Shown here: one piece after another, positions 7,479-16,485 of the stretch
Layout of the letters: each line of letters begins with the position of its first letter
Numbering within the stretch: the first letter of the stretch is position 1
From: Desulfurococcales archaeon
GTDB lineage: Archaea; Thermoproteota; Thermoprotei_A; Sulfolobales; Ignisphaeraceae
Assembly: GCA_028276605.1 (NCBI GenBank)
Contig: JAPYWC010000002.1
Span: 1 to 32,262 of the forward strand
Direction: 5' to 3'
DNA length: 32,262 nt
The notes under the pieces: model-generated
Told to the model about the DNA's origin: nothing
Seen by the model: only the letters and a program-made list of their open reading frames with translations
The model's database searches: none
Made by a program: the position numbers and the translations under genes

Positions 7479-9077
7479 TCACCACGCAAATTTTGATAGA
7501 ATTGTCTTTAATAGTTCTTTACCTTCTTTAGTCTTTGGATAGCTAACAGTGTTGATTGATCTTGGGAATGGCGTTGCCTTCACATAGTCAGCAAATTTCT
7601 TTGGCCAGTTATCGATATCAAAACCTTTCTGTGCAAGGAATGCTATCATCCATCTCTCAACACCAAAACCTGAGCACGCTGTCCACAATATTTCACCCTT
7701 ATTGTGCTTAATTCTGAAGGATTCTGTAAACTTAGTTCCATGAATTGATATGTTTCCTATTTCGAGCCAACTCTTAGGGTCTTCTCTTGGTCCTTTGTAA
7801 GGCAACCAAGCCTCAAAATCTATTGTTCCAGGTCTATTGATGTCGATCTGTTTCTCCATTTCTTGAATAGTACCGCTGTGTTCGTAGAACCATGGAGTCA
7901 CCCAGGCCCATCTCCATTCTAAATCAAGGACTTTATCCATGAAATACTCATATCTTTCAAGTAATTGATTTCTGATCTCTATAACCTGCTCTGGTTTTCC
8001 AAGCCACACGATCTCTATTCTGTGAAACTCTATTAATCTTTCAATACCGTGTATTCCTCCAGCCTCCCATCTAAATGAAGGTCCGCTCATGTCAAACCAT
8101 TTTATGGGCAATACATCATCGTCTAGGATCTCATTTTCAAAGAACCAGTAAAATGGTTCGCACTGAGCGTAGCATAGGAAATATGATGGAGGCCTGGTAT
8201 ACCTTTGGAGTTCATTTGGTTCAACCTCATTAAATACGTACATGCTATCGATAAGCTCCTCGAAATCCTCTATGTTGTAGCTCTTCGGTAAGGATGCAAA
8301 GATTATTGAGTTAGGAACACCCTTTAGGTGTCCAGTCTTCAAACCTACTTCAAGTGGATACATCTTCGGAAATGTAGCTTCTTGGAATCCCAAGGGCTTT
8401 AGAACTTCATCTATAAAAAGCCTCTTTAAAGCATTGAGTAGATGTGTAAATGGTGGTGTGTAGAGCCATTGCCCAATGCTCATCCTCTTTATCCATCCTA
8501 TATCCTCTAGTACCTTATTTGGATCAACAGTTATAGGGGTTTGAATCTTCTGTCTACTAGCCTTTATTAGCATCCAGTGCTCGGCCTTACCACCCCATTT
8601 TACTCTTCGCTCCTTCTCTTCGATTAGTTGTAGGAGTCTGAGAAAGATGGGCTTCTTTAAGTCATCCTCCTGAAGCTCCGATAGTTCTATAACCGTTTTT
8701 CCATCTATCTCTGTAACAGACTTAATGAATGGAAGTTTTAGTGATACGTCAACCTTTGTGTCAAGCTGTATCTTCACATCCCTTAACGTAAGTTTACGTA
8801 CACCAATCCTGAATTTATTGCCTAAAGCATTTGATAAGGAATTTTTAATTCTAAGGGATGCTTCATCCAGTCTTACCTTACTACCAGATATAAGTTTAAT
8901 AATAAGTACATTATCCCGAATTTCATAGCTCTCAATAGTTGCCGCATCTTCTGGTCTTTTCGCTCCTCGCTTAAGGTAGTCGTTGTTGAGGAAATCTATT
9001 AACTTCCTTAACTCCTCATATGCTTCTGGAGGCAATGCCTTACTTAAGGTTATTTCAAGGGTTCCCGTCAAAATCAT
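7479..9077 (-). CDS. serS: Serine--tRNA ligase, rare type-2 (methanogen-type, zinc-dependent)
   Basis: The enzyme charges tRNA-Ser. It is not the common SerRS: the N-terminal ~160 residues lack the long coiled coil, and the core resembles the type-2 form first described in methanogens. Segments such as CYAQCEPFY, RWEAGGIHGIERLIEFHRIE, LEWRWAWVTPWF and WTACSGFGVERWMIAFLAQ match it closely. The three active-site zinc ligands of that form have counterparts: Cys in AQCEPF, Glu in RWEAGG and Cys in TACSGFG. I choose the ATG at 9077, giving about 532 residues. A TTG at 9092 would add MVAFT. The gene is transcribed divergently from the E1-like gene and leads directly into hexulose-phosphate synthase. 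Confidence 0.92.
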   Translation of the reverse strand: MILTGTLEITLSKALPPEAYEELRKLIDFLNNDYLKRGAKRPEDAATIESYEIRDNVLIIKLISGSKVRLDEASLRIKNSLSNALGNKFRIGVRKLTLRDVKIQLDTKVDVSLKLPFIKSVTEIDGKTVIELSELQEDDLKKPIFLRLLQLIEEKERRVKWGGKAEHWMLIKASRQKIQTPITVDPNKVLEDIGWIKRMSIGQWLYTPPFTHLLNALKRLFIDEVLKPLGFQEATFPKMYPLEVGLKTGHLKGVPNSIIFASLPKSYNIEDFEELIDSMYVFNEVEPNELQRYTRPPSYFLCYAQCEPFYWFFENEILDDDVLPIKWFDMSGPSFRWEAGGIHGIERLIEFHRIEIVWLGKPEQVIEIRNQLLERYEYFMDKVLDLEWRWAWVTPWFYEHSGTIQEMEKQIDINRPGTIDFEAWLPYKGPREDPKSWLEIGNISIHGTKFTESFRIKHNKGEILWTACSGFGVERWMIAFLAQKGFDIDNWPKKFADYVKATPFPRSINTVSYPKTKEGKELLKTILSKFAW

Positions 9078-9206
9078 GGTGAAGGCTACCAACCAAAATT
9101 TTATGCGGGTTTGTGTATTGATTGCTATATCTTAATCTTTCCAGGTCTTTAGGGTATTTAAGTGCAACATAAGTAAAATATTCCTTAAACGAAAGGTGTA
9201 AAGTTT

Positions 9207-9962
9207 TTGCTTACACAAAAGGATTTAGAGAGATTCGATAGACAAATAAGGTTGATTGGTGTAGAAGGGCAGGAGAAGTTAAAAAATGCAAAGGTTTTGA
9301 TTGTTGGCGTTGGGGGTTTAGGAACTTCTGTTGCAACGTATTTAGCATACGCTGGTGTTGGAAAGCTTATTTTAGTTGATGATGGTCTTGTCGAGCTCTC
9401 AAACCTTAATAGACAGATACTCTATACGGAGTTCGATATTGGTAAACCTAAGGTTCTTGTTGCTTGCGAAAGAATTAGAAGTATTAACTCGAATATTGAA
9501 TTAGAATGCTACAATAGGAAATTTGATTATGAGTTTGGAGAGAAACTTGTTAAGAAAGTAGATGTGGTTATTGATGCCCTTGATAACTGGAGTACGAGGC
9601 TTATACTAAATGAGCTTTGCGTAAAGTATAGAAAGCCGCTTATACATGCTGGTGTGGAGGGCTGGTATGGACAAGTAACAACAATAATACCTGGTAAGAC
9701 TCCATGTCTTTTCTGTTTAAGACCATTAAATGTTAGGGAGGTTATGAAGGAGGATAGAGTAATCCCTGTTATCGGAGTTACACCTGGCTTACTAGGTGTG
9801 CTGGAGGCTTCTGAAGCTATAAAGCTCATCCTTAATACAGGTAAAGTTCTTGAAAACAAGCTATTAATAGTGGATCTGTTGAACATAGAGTTCACCTTAA
9901 TTGAGGTTCGGAGAAATCCCCGATGCCCTGTCTGTGGCATGCTAAGTTCTGAGAAAGTATAG
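9207..9962 (+). CDS. E1-like ThiF/MoeB/HesA family adenylyltransferase
   Basis: The 251-residue protein adenylates the C-terminus of a ubiquitin-like sulfur carrier or modifier. In archaea such enzymes serve molybdopterin synthesis, tRNA thiolation and SAMP/Urm1-type protein tagging. The nucleotide loop GVGGLGTS (residues 34-41), the arginine-bearing LVELSNLNRQILY stretch, VIDALDNWSTR, and two CxxC pairs (CLFC near 167 and CPVC near 240) that bind structural zinc are all seen. A TTG start at 9207 follows AGGTG by eight bases. TTTAAG at about 9157-9163 is a fitting TATA element. Nearby moeA genes make a MoeB role plausible, but no small sulfur carrier gene is adjacent, so the partner is open. 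Confidence 0.87.
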   Translation: MLTQKDLERFDRQIRLIGVEGQEKLKNAKVLIVGVGGLGTSVATYLAYAGVGKLILVDDGLVELSNLNRQILYTEFDIGKPKVLVACERIRSINSNIELECYNRKFDYEFGEKLVKKVDVVIDALDNWSTRLILNELCVKYRKPLIHAGVEGWYGQVTTIIPGKTPCLFCLRPLNVREVMKEDRVIPVIGVTPGLLGVLEASEAIKLILNTGKVLENKLLIVDLLNIEFTLIEVRRNPRCPVCGMLSSEKV

Positions 9963-9997
9963 CAAGTAAAATCATATCATGGTTTACAACCAATTCT

Positions 9998-11752
9998 CTA
10001 TACTGTCTCTACCAATCCGAGCTTTGTCAGAGTTTCTAGGACTTTATCAATGAATGAGTACTCTACGGCTTTGCAGTATTCTCTTTGAATTTCTGCAACA
10101 ATCTCTGAGGGTGTTAATGCACGGTGTATTAGTAGGAGGGGTATAAATCTAAGTGCCAGGAAATTCTTGAAATCTTCTTCTATGAGCTTTAAGAATTCTT
10201 TGAAATCTTGTAGCGGCAATAATTTAGTAAGGTGCCTTAAGCTTAATACACCTTTAGGGCCAACATATCTATATCTCTTCTCATTCCTCGGCAAGGCAAC
10301 TTTGGTTTCTGAGGCTTCATTACTGTGGCAATTCTTTAATTGTATATATCCCTCCCTAAATTCATGATAATGCCTTGTAAGGGTGTCTATATCTAGATCT
10401 AATTTATCTTTCTGCATAAATATAATGGCAAAGGATCCCACAGCAACGCCTATAGCCTTAGCTATGTCAGGGTCGAATTTATCCATGTTATCTTCACTCG
10501 TGTGATAGAATATGTCAGGCCATTGATTAAGCATTACTGAGGGCACTGCAAACTGCAGATAAATATCATGATCGCTTCCACCATCATAGGGAAGCACGTC
10601 AAGTCTGTATCTAAGTATTCTAGAAACCCCGTTGAATGACTTTGCATCACTGCTAAGAGTCATTAGAATCAGTTTGAAGAGGAGGGCTTCATACTTATCA
10701 TGCGCCAGAATGCGTGGAGGCAGTATAATGTTTAGTGTGGATCTTGTAAACTCCTGTTTTTCTCCCACCATATCCAAATTAATACCGAACTCAATTTTGG
10801 ATTTCTCTAGCTGTATCTTATCTATTAGGTATGGTAAGGAACCATAGTACTCCGGGAATAAAACAAACACAACTTTCTTTCTATTACCTATGCTAATAAT
10901 ATTCCTAGAAACGGCTCTGTCTAGCGCTAGTGCAGCCTCAATTACTGTGGCCGTACCACTAACATTATCGTTTATTTCACCTTGAGGATGGCAGTAATGT
11001 GCAAAGATGTGTACCTCTCCTTCTACATCTTCTTTTTCACTGTACTGTGTTGAAGCCTCAACAACTTTTATTTTTGCATCATTTCTATAACGAGCTTTAA
11101 CATCTATTCTAACTACAACCTTTTCTCCTCTTTCCAGCAAAGAGATGATCCTATTAGCAGAGCTTCTAGGTATTGCAACAGCCGGAGCTTTACTTTTCTC
11201 AGCCTCTTCAGGTGTTAAGAAAAGTCCAAAGTAGGGCAGAGCATTCTCTGGTGCATTTGGTCTATAGAACAGAAAGCCAGCTACATCAGCACTTGCAAGT
11301 GTGGTGTAGACAAGATATGGCGTTCCATAACTTAGCACAATCTTTCCCTTTACCTTGTTTAGGGTGTCCCTATCAAGATCAAGCCCTCTGCCAATATACA
11401 CTACTTCTGCTTCTACAGAACCTGAAGGAGAATGTGCAACTGCACACATCTTTGACTCAATGGAGCTTGCCAATCTTATGTGGAAAGGCCTCACCATCTC
11501 TACATAGCATTCCTCAAGATCCCATCCAACAATAGGTAGATGGATTCCGTACTGCTTAGAATAGTTGTACTCTCGTATCTTTACATCGTAGATAGAGGTC
11601 TCCTTTAAGACGCTATAGATGTACTCAGCTGCTTTTTCAATATCGCTAGATCCTTGAATTCTATGAAACCTTGAAATCTGTGCTACAAGCTCTAGAAGCT
11701 CCTGTTTAGAGAATGTATCTTGAACTGCTTGCAAAATTTTAGCTATCTTCAT
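9998..11752 (-). CDS. M28/DUF4910-type aminopeptidase-like zinc hydrolase with PA-like insert and C-terminal helical domain
   Basis: A 584-residue cytoplasmic protein without signal peptide. The metal centre of the M28 fold is recognisable: His in AHYCHP, bridging Asp in INDNVSGTA, FPEYYGS, LDMVG and HTSEDN. The usual HxD motif reads HYC and the usual Glu-Glu pair reads PEY, as expected for the DUF4910-like branch rather than classical leucyl aminopeptidases. A protease-associated-like segment lies at about residues 115-225. The last ~150 residues look like a winged-helix domain. Peptide or acyl-amino hydrolysis is inferred, not shown. The start region has a minus-strand TATA-like TTTAAAATATAATG (11770-11783) about 26 bases before the ATG, suggesting a very short leader. 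Confidence 0.8.
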   Translation of the reverse strand: MKIAKILQAVQDTFSKQELLELVAQISRFHRIQGSSDIEKAAEYIYSVLKETSIYDVKIREYNYSKQYGIHLPIVGWDLEECYVEMVRPFHIRLASSIESKMCAVAHSPSGSVEAEVVYIGRGLDLDRDTLNKVKGKIVLSYGTPYLVYTTLASADVAGFLFYRPNAPENALPYFGLFLTPEEAEKSKAPAVAIPRSSANRIISLLERGEKVVVRIDVKARYRNDAKIKVVEASTQYSEKEDVEGEVHIFAHYCHPQGEINDNVSGTATVIEAALALDRAVSRNIISIGNRKKVVFVLFPEYYGSLPYLIDKIQLEKSKIEFGINLDMVGEKQEFTRSTLNIILPPRILAHDKYEALLFKLILMTLSSDAKSFNGVSRILRYRLDVLPYDGGSDHDIYLQFAVPSVMLNQWPDIFYHTSEDNMDKFDPDIAKAIGVAVGSFAIIFMQKDKLDLDIDTLTRHYHEFREGYIQLKNCHSNEASETKVALPRNEKRYRYVGPKGVLSLRHLTKLLPLQDFKEFLKLIEEDFKNFLALRFIPLLLIHRALTPSEIVAEIQREYCKAVEYSFIDKVLETLTKLGLVETV

Positions 11753-11878
11753 GTCTCAAACCTTAAAACATTATATTTTAAAAAGTAATAAATAAAATCT
11801 TTAATATTGCAAATTTTAAATAATTTAAGTTTTGGGGTAGCTCAATAGCTAAGATTTTAACAATGCAAGTGATAGAGA
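11753..11878. promoter_or_regulatory. AT-rich divergent promoter region
   Basis: This 126-base gap between the divergent peptidase and FAD-enzyme genes is very AT-rich. On minus, TTTAAAATATAATG (11770-11783) fits a TATA box placed about 26 bases before the peptidase ATG. On plus, AATTTAAG (11822-11829) fits a TATA box with transcription start near 11852, leaving a leader of about 27 bases before the TTG at 11879. No RNA gene or clear operator was seen. Confidence 0.45.
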
Positions 11879-13042
11879 TTGAAAGTCATAATTGTTGGTG
11901 GTGGGATATCAGGGCTTTTATCAGCTTATCACTTGCTCCATTCAGGAGCTTCCGTTGTAGTATATGAGCGTAGAGTTACTCGTACACCTCATAGGCATTG
12001 CACTGGGATAGTATCGAAAGAGACCTTAGAGAGGATTCCTTTTGCAAGCAAGTATACGCTACAGAAGTACAACAGGATCGTCTTCTATATGAATGAGTAC
12101 ACACCTTTTTTAGAACTCTATTCCTCAGACTACTTTGCATACCGCATTAATAGGGTGAAGCATGAAGAAAAGCTTCAGGAGGTTCTATTGAGTAAAGGTG
12201 TAGACATAAGGTTTGGTTACGAGGTTGTCTCATTAGTTAAGAAGCAGAGTGGTTGGGTTGCAATTGTGAGAGATTGGTTACAAAAAGACCTCTATAGAGA
12301 TGAATCTTTCGATTTTGCGGTTATTGCCGAAGGATTTTCAGGGCGTATTGCTAAAAGTGTTGGTTGTGATTCAACGTCAATACCTCTAATCGGTTTACAG
12401 AAGGATTACAAAATTAAGGGGCTTATAGACGAGCATGCACTCTATATCTACATAAACCCTAGAGTACTTGGATTAGGTTTTGCATGGCTTGCGCCAATAG
12501 ATACACACAAAGCTACGATAGGAGTTGCAACAAACCTTTCTGCATCTCCAGCACTAATCTTGGAGCAATACATCACTAAATTTTTCCAAAGATCGTTAAG
12601 GGTGATCATTCTGGGTGAGGAAAGCCAGCTGTACGGAGGAATAGTATTGATGGGGTACCCTAAGAAAGTTATAGGTGTAGATGTGGTGTGTTTAGGTGAT
12701 GCAGTATCTATGGTGAAGAGTGTAAGTGGGGGAGGTTTATATGCAATATCATACTTCTCGCAAATGCTACCCCAGGTTGCATTACAGTATGACAGTGCTA
12801 TGATGAATAGAATGACTAGACTACTCAATCAGCTAAAGAGGCAGTATTATCTGAAGGTTCTTCTGTGGCAAGGTATCCATAATTTTAGTTTCATGTTCAG
12901 CAAAACTACAAGACGGCATACTATTAGAATTCGATTGAAAAGTAATAGCTACTTTGATGAGCATGAGAAAATAATGCTCACTCTCATATTTGAAATCATA
13001 TTTGAAACATTAAAAAACGTGTTAAAAGGAAAGCTACATTAG
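11879..13042 (+). CDS. Geranylgeranyl reductase family FAD-dependent oxidoreductase
   Basis: The 387-residue protein begins with a Rossmann FAD motif, VIIVGGGISGLLSAYHL, and continues with the CTGIVS motif that is typical of the geranylgeranyl reductase family. A second FAD-binding block (VVCLGDAVSMVKSVSGGGLYAI) comes near residue 280. Family members saturate isoprenoid chains of archaeal membrane lipids or quinones, using FAD; the true substrate here is unknown. Start is TTG at 11879 with GTGAT five bases upstream, and no in-frame ATG fits. The stop codon directly abuts the long-form ATG of hypE at 13043, so it probably shares a transcript with the hydrogenase maturation genes. Confidence 0.78.
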   Translation: MKVIIVGGGISGLLSAYHLLHSGASVVVYERRVTRTPHRHCTGIVSKETLERIPFASKYTLQKYNRIVFYMNEYTPFLELYSSDYFAYRINRVKHEEKLQEVLLSKGVDIRFGYEVVSLVKKQSGWVAIVRDWLQKDLYRDESFDFAVIAEGFSGRIAKSVGCDSTSIPLIGLQKDYKIKGLIDEHALYIYINPRVLGLGFAWLAPIDTHKATIGVATNLSASPALILEQYITKFFQRSLRVIILGEESQLYGGIVLMGYPKKVIGVDVVCLGDAVSMVKSVSGGGLYAISYFSQMLPQVALQYDSAMMNRMTRLLNQLKRQYYLKVLLWQGIHNFSFMFSKTTRRHTIRIRLKSNSYFDEHEKIMLTLIFEIIFETLKNVLKGKLH

Positions 13043-13072
13043 ATGAATCACCTTAAGCAGGTGTTAAGAATA

Positions 13073-14107
13073 ATGTCGGAAGAGGTAGTTTCATTGGTAC
13101 ATGGGTTTGGAGGTAAAGAAACTTTTGAATTGCTTGAGAAATTAATATTCTCTAAGCTTCCTTTAGACCTTAAGAGAGTTGAAAAAGGTGTAGGCATAGA
13201 CATTCCCGATGATGGTGCAGTAATTAGGCTAGGAGATGTAAATCTTGTAATAACCGTTGATAGCTACACAATAAAGCCTATCTTCTTTCCAGGGGGCTCT
13301 ATAGGTACACTTGCCGTTTCTGGAACAGTAAACGATCTTGTTATGATGGGTGCGAAACCAATTGCAATAGCTGATACCATTATAGTTGAGGAGGGCTTTA
13401 GCATTAATGACCTTAATAAAGTTGTTGACGACATGCTTTCCCTTATTAAGGAGCTCAAGATACCTCTTATTACCGGAGATTTTAAGGTAATGCCTAAGGG
13501 TGCCCTTGACGGAATTGTAATAACCATGGTAGGTATTGGTATAGCCAAGAAGCCTATTGTAGATATCAATCTTGCTCCTGGAGATAAGATAATTGTTACA
13601 GATCCAATAGCTTCGCATGGTGCTGTTGTCTTAGCGTCTCAGTTAGGTATGCTGGATAAGTTAAAGAACATTAAGAGTGATGTCAAACCCTTAATCAATC
13701 TCTTACCAATAATAGAGAGATATGCTGACTATATTCATGCAATGCGCGATCCAACACGAGGAGGAATTGCAGCTATTCTAAATGAGTGGGCCAAACAAAC
13801 AGGGCTTACAATTGTTATCGAAAGGGATAGGATACCAATAGAAAGTAGTGTAAGAGAGTTCTTAGAAGCGTTAGGCATTGACCCGTTGACCATGGCTAGT
13901 GAGGGAGTAGCAGTAATTGCGGTCGATAACAGTATTGCAGACTCTCTTACTAAGGATTTGAGAGCTTCTGGTTTCAATGCTGAAATTATAGGATATGTTG
14001 AGGTGCCCCGCAACAATATCCTCAAAGGCAAGGTCGTCGCCATTACAGAGATTGGTGGAAGAACTATTGTTGATGCTCGTGGATACAGTCTTCCAAGAAT
14101 ATGCTGA
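13073..14107 (+). CDS. hypE: Hydrogenase maturation factor HypE
   Basis: HypE carries the carbamoyl group received from HypF on its C-terminal Cys and dehydrates it to a thiocyanate, the source of the CN ligands of [NiFe]-hydrogenase. The C-terminus ends in PRIC exactly as required. The ATP-binding AIR-synthase-like fold is marked by DDGAVIRLGD, GTVNDLVMMGAKP and MRDPTRGGIAA. I start at the ATG at 13073 because AGGTG lies nine bases upstream; the frame also opens with an ATG at 13043, adding ten residues. That AGGTG can pair with CACCT at 13049-13053, a small hairpin that might affect translation. hypF follows six bases after the stop. Confidence 0.94.
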   Translation: MSEEVVSLVHGFGGKETFELLEKLIFSKLPLDLKRVEKGVGIDIPDDGAVIRLGDVNLVITVDSYTIKPIFFPGGSIGTLAVSGTVNDLVMMGAKPIAIADTIIVEEGFSINDLNKVVDDMLSLIKELKIPLITGDFKVMPKGALDGIVITMVGIGIAKKPIVDINLAPGDKIIVTDPIASHGAVVLASQLGMLDKLKNIKSDVKPLINLLPIIERYADYIHAMRDPTRGGIAAILNEWAKQTGLTIVIERDRIPIESSVREFLEALGIDPLTMASEGVAVIAVDNSIADSLTKDLRASGFNAEIIGYVEVPRNNILKGKVVAITEIGGRTIVDARGYSLPRIC

Positions 14108-14113
14108 TACGCT

Positions 14114-16465
14114 ATGTACAAGGCCATAAGGATCATTGTATCTGGGCTTGTGCAAGGCGTTGGCTTTAGGCCTGCAATTCATAGAGCAGCTGTTTATGCT
14201 GGTGTTAAAGGGTATGTTAAGAATCTTGGAGGTTCAGAAGTAGAGATATTCGTTGAAGGAGAGGAAGCAGAATTAAAAAGATTTATGTATTCGCTTTCAC
14301 AGTTTCTACCACCACTTTCAATAATTGAAGAGGTACAGCTATCATTAGAAGAGCCTCGAGGCTTTGAAAAATTTGTGATAGAGAAGAGTGGATATAGTAA
14401 AGTCAAGAGATCAATGATACCGCCAGACATAGCAATATGTGAGCATTGCTTAAGAGAGGTTCTCGATCCAAGAGATAGAAGGTATAGATACCCATTCAAT
14501 TCGTGTGCATGGTGCGGTCCCAGATACTCAATGATGTACAGAGTTCCATATGATAGAGAGAACACCAGTATGAGAAAATATTTGCTATGCCCTGAATGTA
14601 GAAGAGAGTATGAGGATATAAACAACATTAGGAGATATCACGCTCAAGGCATAAGCTGCCCTAATGATGGGCCTAAGCTACATCTTTATACATCCGATGG
14701 GGAGGAAATAGATTCTAAAGACCCTATAAAGGATGTTGCAAAACTCATTGATGAAGGTCACATTGTTGCTATTAAGGGGATAGGAGGATACCATATAGCA
14801 TCCCTAGCCACAGATGATGATGTTGTTCTATTACTTAGGAAGAGGAAGAAGAGACCTACACAGCCATTTGCAATAATGGCGCTAGACCTAAATGTTGCGT
14901 CTAGATTAGTCTACTTTGTTCCTCCATCATCGGTAGACATCCTAACATCTCCACAGAGACCCATTGTCCTTCTCCCTAAGAGAGAAGACAGCCCTGTTTC
15001 ACCTTATGTTTCGCCTGGCATGGATGTAGAGGGCGTGTTCTTACCATACACAGCTCTTCACTATCTTTTACTAATGGAGGTTAAGGACAAGTTCTTGATA
15101 ATGACTAGCGGAAACATACATGGATTACCAATGTGTAGAACTGAGGAATGCGTGTTTACAAAGTTGAAGCATGTCGTAGACTATGTACTTGCCCATGACA
15201 GAGACATTGTAAATAGAGTTGACGATTCTGTGATTAGGTTTACTGATGGTGAGGTTGTTATGCTGAGAAGAGGTAGAGGCTATGCACCGGCATGGATTAG
15301 AGTGCCATTTAAGCTAAGTAGAGATGTTATAGCTATGGGGGCAGAGCTTCAAACTGCAGCTGCTGTGGGATTTGATGACAAAGTTGTACTAACGCCTTAT
15401 GTTGGGGACCTAGATAATGTTGAGACGATTGAAGAATTTGATGAGATGCTAGAATTCCTAATAAGGAATTACGATATTCTGTGGTCTAAAGCTGCAGTGG
15501 TGGTGGATAAGCATCCAGAGTACATGAGTAGAAAGCTAGCATATGAAAAATGCGAAATTTATGGTTGTAATGTTATGGAGATACAGCATCACGTTGCCCA
15601 CGTACTCTCAACTTTAGCTGATAGAGGGATAAGTCTTGAAAACAGTGTTGTAGGTATTGCAATGGATGGCACTGGCTACGGAGATGACGGTACTTTATGG
15701 GGTGGGGAAATTATTATGGTGAAACCTGAGGGTTATAGCAGAATAGGCTCCTTAGAGCCCATTCCTATAACAAGTGAGAGAGATATAGTTTATCCTACAA
15801 GGCTTGCTATTGCAATATTATCAAAGATATTTGGTGCAACGGCATTGGAGGTGGCTAAGACTATACCTAGCTTAAGTCTATCATCAATTGAGGAAGCAGT
15901 TGTAGTTAAAAATGTTATTGAGAATAGGTATATTCCTTCATCTAGTGTCGGCAGATTTCTTGATGCAGTTTCAGCATTGCTGGGAGTATGCACATACAGA
16001 AGCTATGAGGGAGAACCTGCAATAAGGCTTGAGGCAATTGCTAGAGGAGGTAAGTTAATTGAGGAACTTCAATACATGGATATAGTATATAAAGATATAT
16101 TTAGAGTTGATATACTTAGATACATTAAAAAACTGATTGAAACATTACAAAATATTAAAGATTTCAAAACGCAACAAGAAAGAGTTCGTGATATTGCATT
16201 CACAGTTCAAATTGCGTTGGGGAAAGCATTGGGGGAAATAGCATTAAAAAGCATTTACGGTAGAAGAAATGTTGAGCAATTTATTGTTGTTGGTGGAGGT
16301 GCTGCTGTAAATAGTTTTATACTGCGAGGAATTCGTGAAGTGCTAAGCAATGAAGATGTTAAGGTTCTTCTGCCTAGGAAGGTTCCACCAAATGACGGTG
16401 GTATTGCTTTAGGGCAGGTATACGCATACTATTTATTTGGAGAAAGCAATACAAAGATCATGTAA
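14114..16465 (+). CDS. hypF: Carbamoyltransferase HypF
   Basis: HypF turns carbamoyl phosphate into carbamoyl-AMP and passes it to HypE. All four parts are present in 783 residues: an acylphosphatase domain (VQGVGFRP, YVKNLGG) at about 1-90, a zinc-finger region at about 105-190, a YrdC-like domain (IKGIGGYHIASLA) at about 205-385, and a Kae1-like domain with IQHHVAHVL near 491 and DGTGYGDDGTLWGGE near 517. In the zinc region the last pair reads CPND rather than CPxC, so one cysteine ligand is replaced by Asp. The gene is separated from hypE by six bases and converges on the hypA-hypB genes. Confidence 0.95.
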   Translation: MYKAIRIIVSGLVQGVGFRPAIHRAAVYAGVKGYVKNLGGSEVEIFVEGEEAELKRFMYSLSQFLPPLSIIEEVQLSLEEPRGFEKFVIEKSGYSKVKRSMIPPDIAICEHCLREVLDPRDRRYRYPFNSCAWCGPRYSMMYRVPYDRENTSMRKYLLCPECRREYEDINNIRRYHAQGISCPNDGPKLHLYTSDGEEIDSKDPIKDVAKLIDEGHIVAIKGIGGYHIASLATDDDVVLLLRKRKKRPTQPFAIMALDLNVASRLVYFVPPSSVDILTSPQRPIVLLPKREDSPVSPYVSPGMDVEGVFLPYTALHYLLLMEVKDKFLIMTSGNIHGLPMCRTEECVFTKLKHVVDYVLAHDRDIVNRVDDSVIRFTDGEVVMLRRGRGYAPAWIRVPFKLSRDVIAMGAELQTAAAVGFDDKVVLTPYVGDLDNVETIEEFDEMLEFLIRNYDILWSKAAVVVDKHPEYMSRKLAYEKCEIYGCNVMEIQHHVAHVLSTLADRGISLENSVVGIAMDGTGYGDDGTLWGGEIIMVKPEGYSRIGSLEPIPITSERDIVYPTRLAIAILSKIFGATALEVAKTIPSLSLSSIEEAVVVKNVIENRYIPSSSVGRFLDAVSALLGVCTYRSYEGEPAIRLEAIARGGKLIEELQYMDIVYKDIFRVDILRYIKKLIETLQNIKDFKTQQERVRDIAFTVQIALGKALGEIALKSIYGRRNVEQFIVVGGGAAVNSFILRGIREVLSNEDVKVLLPRKVPPNDGGIALGQVYAYYLFGESNTKIM

Positions 16466-16485
16466 TCAGTTATTTATCACGAGCT

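Noticed and set aside
11173..11535. Plus-strand open frame of 120 codons inside the peptidase gene
   Set aside because: It is antisense to a well-supported gene with conserved zinc motifs, has Gln/His-rich composition typical of shadows, and no promoter or binding site.
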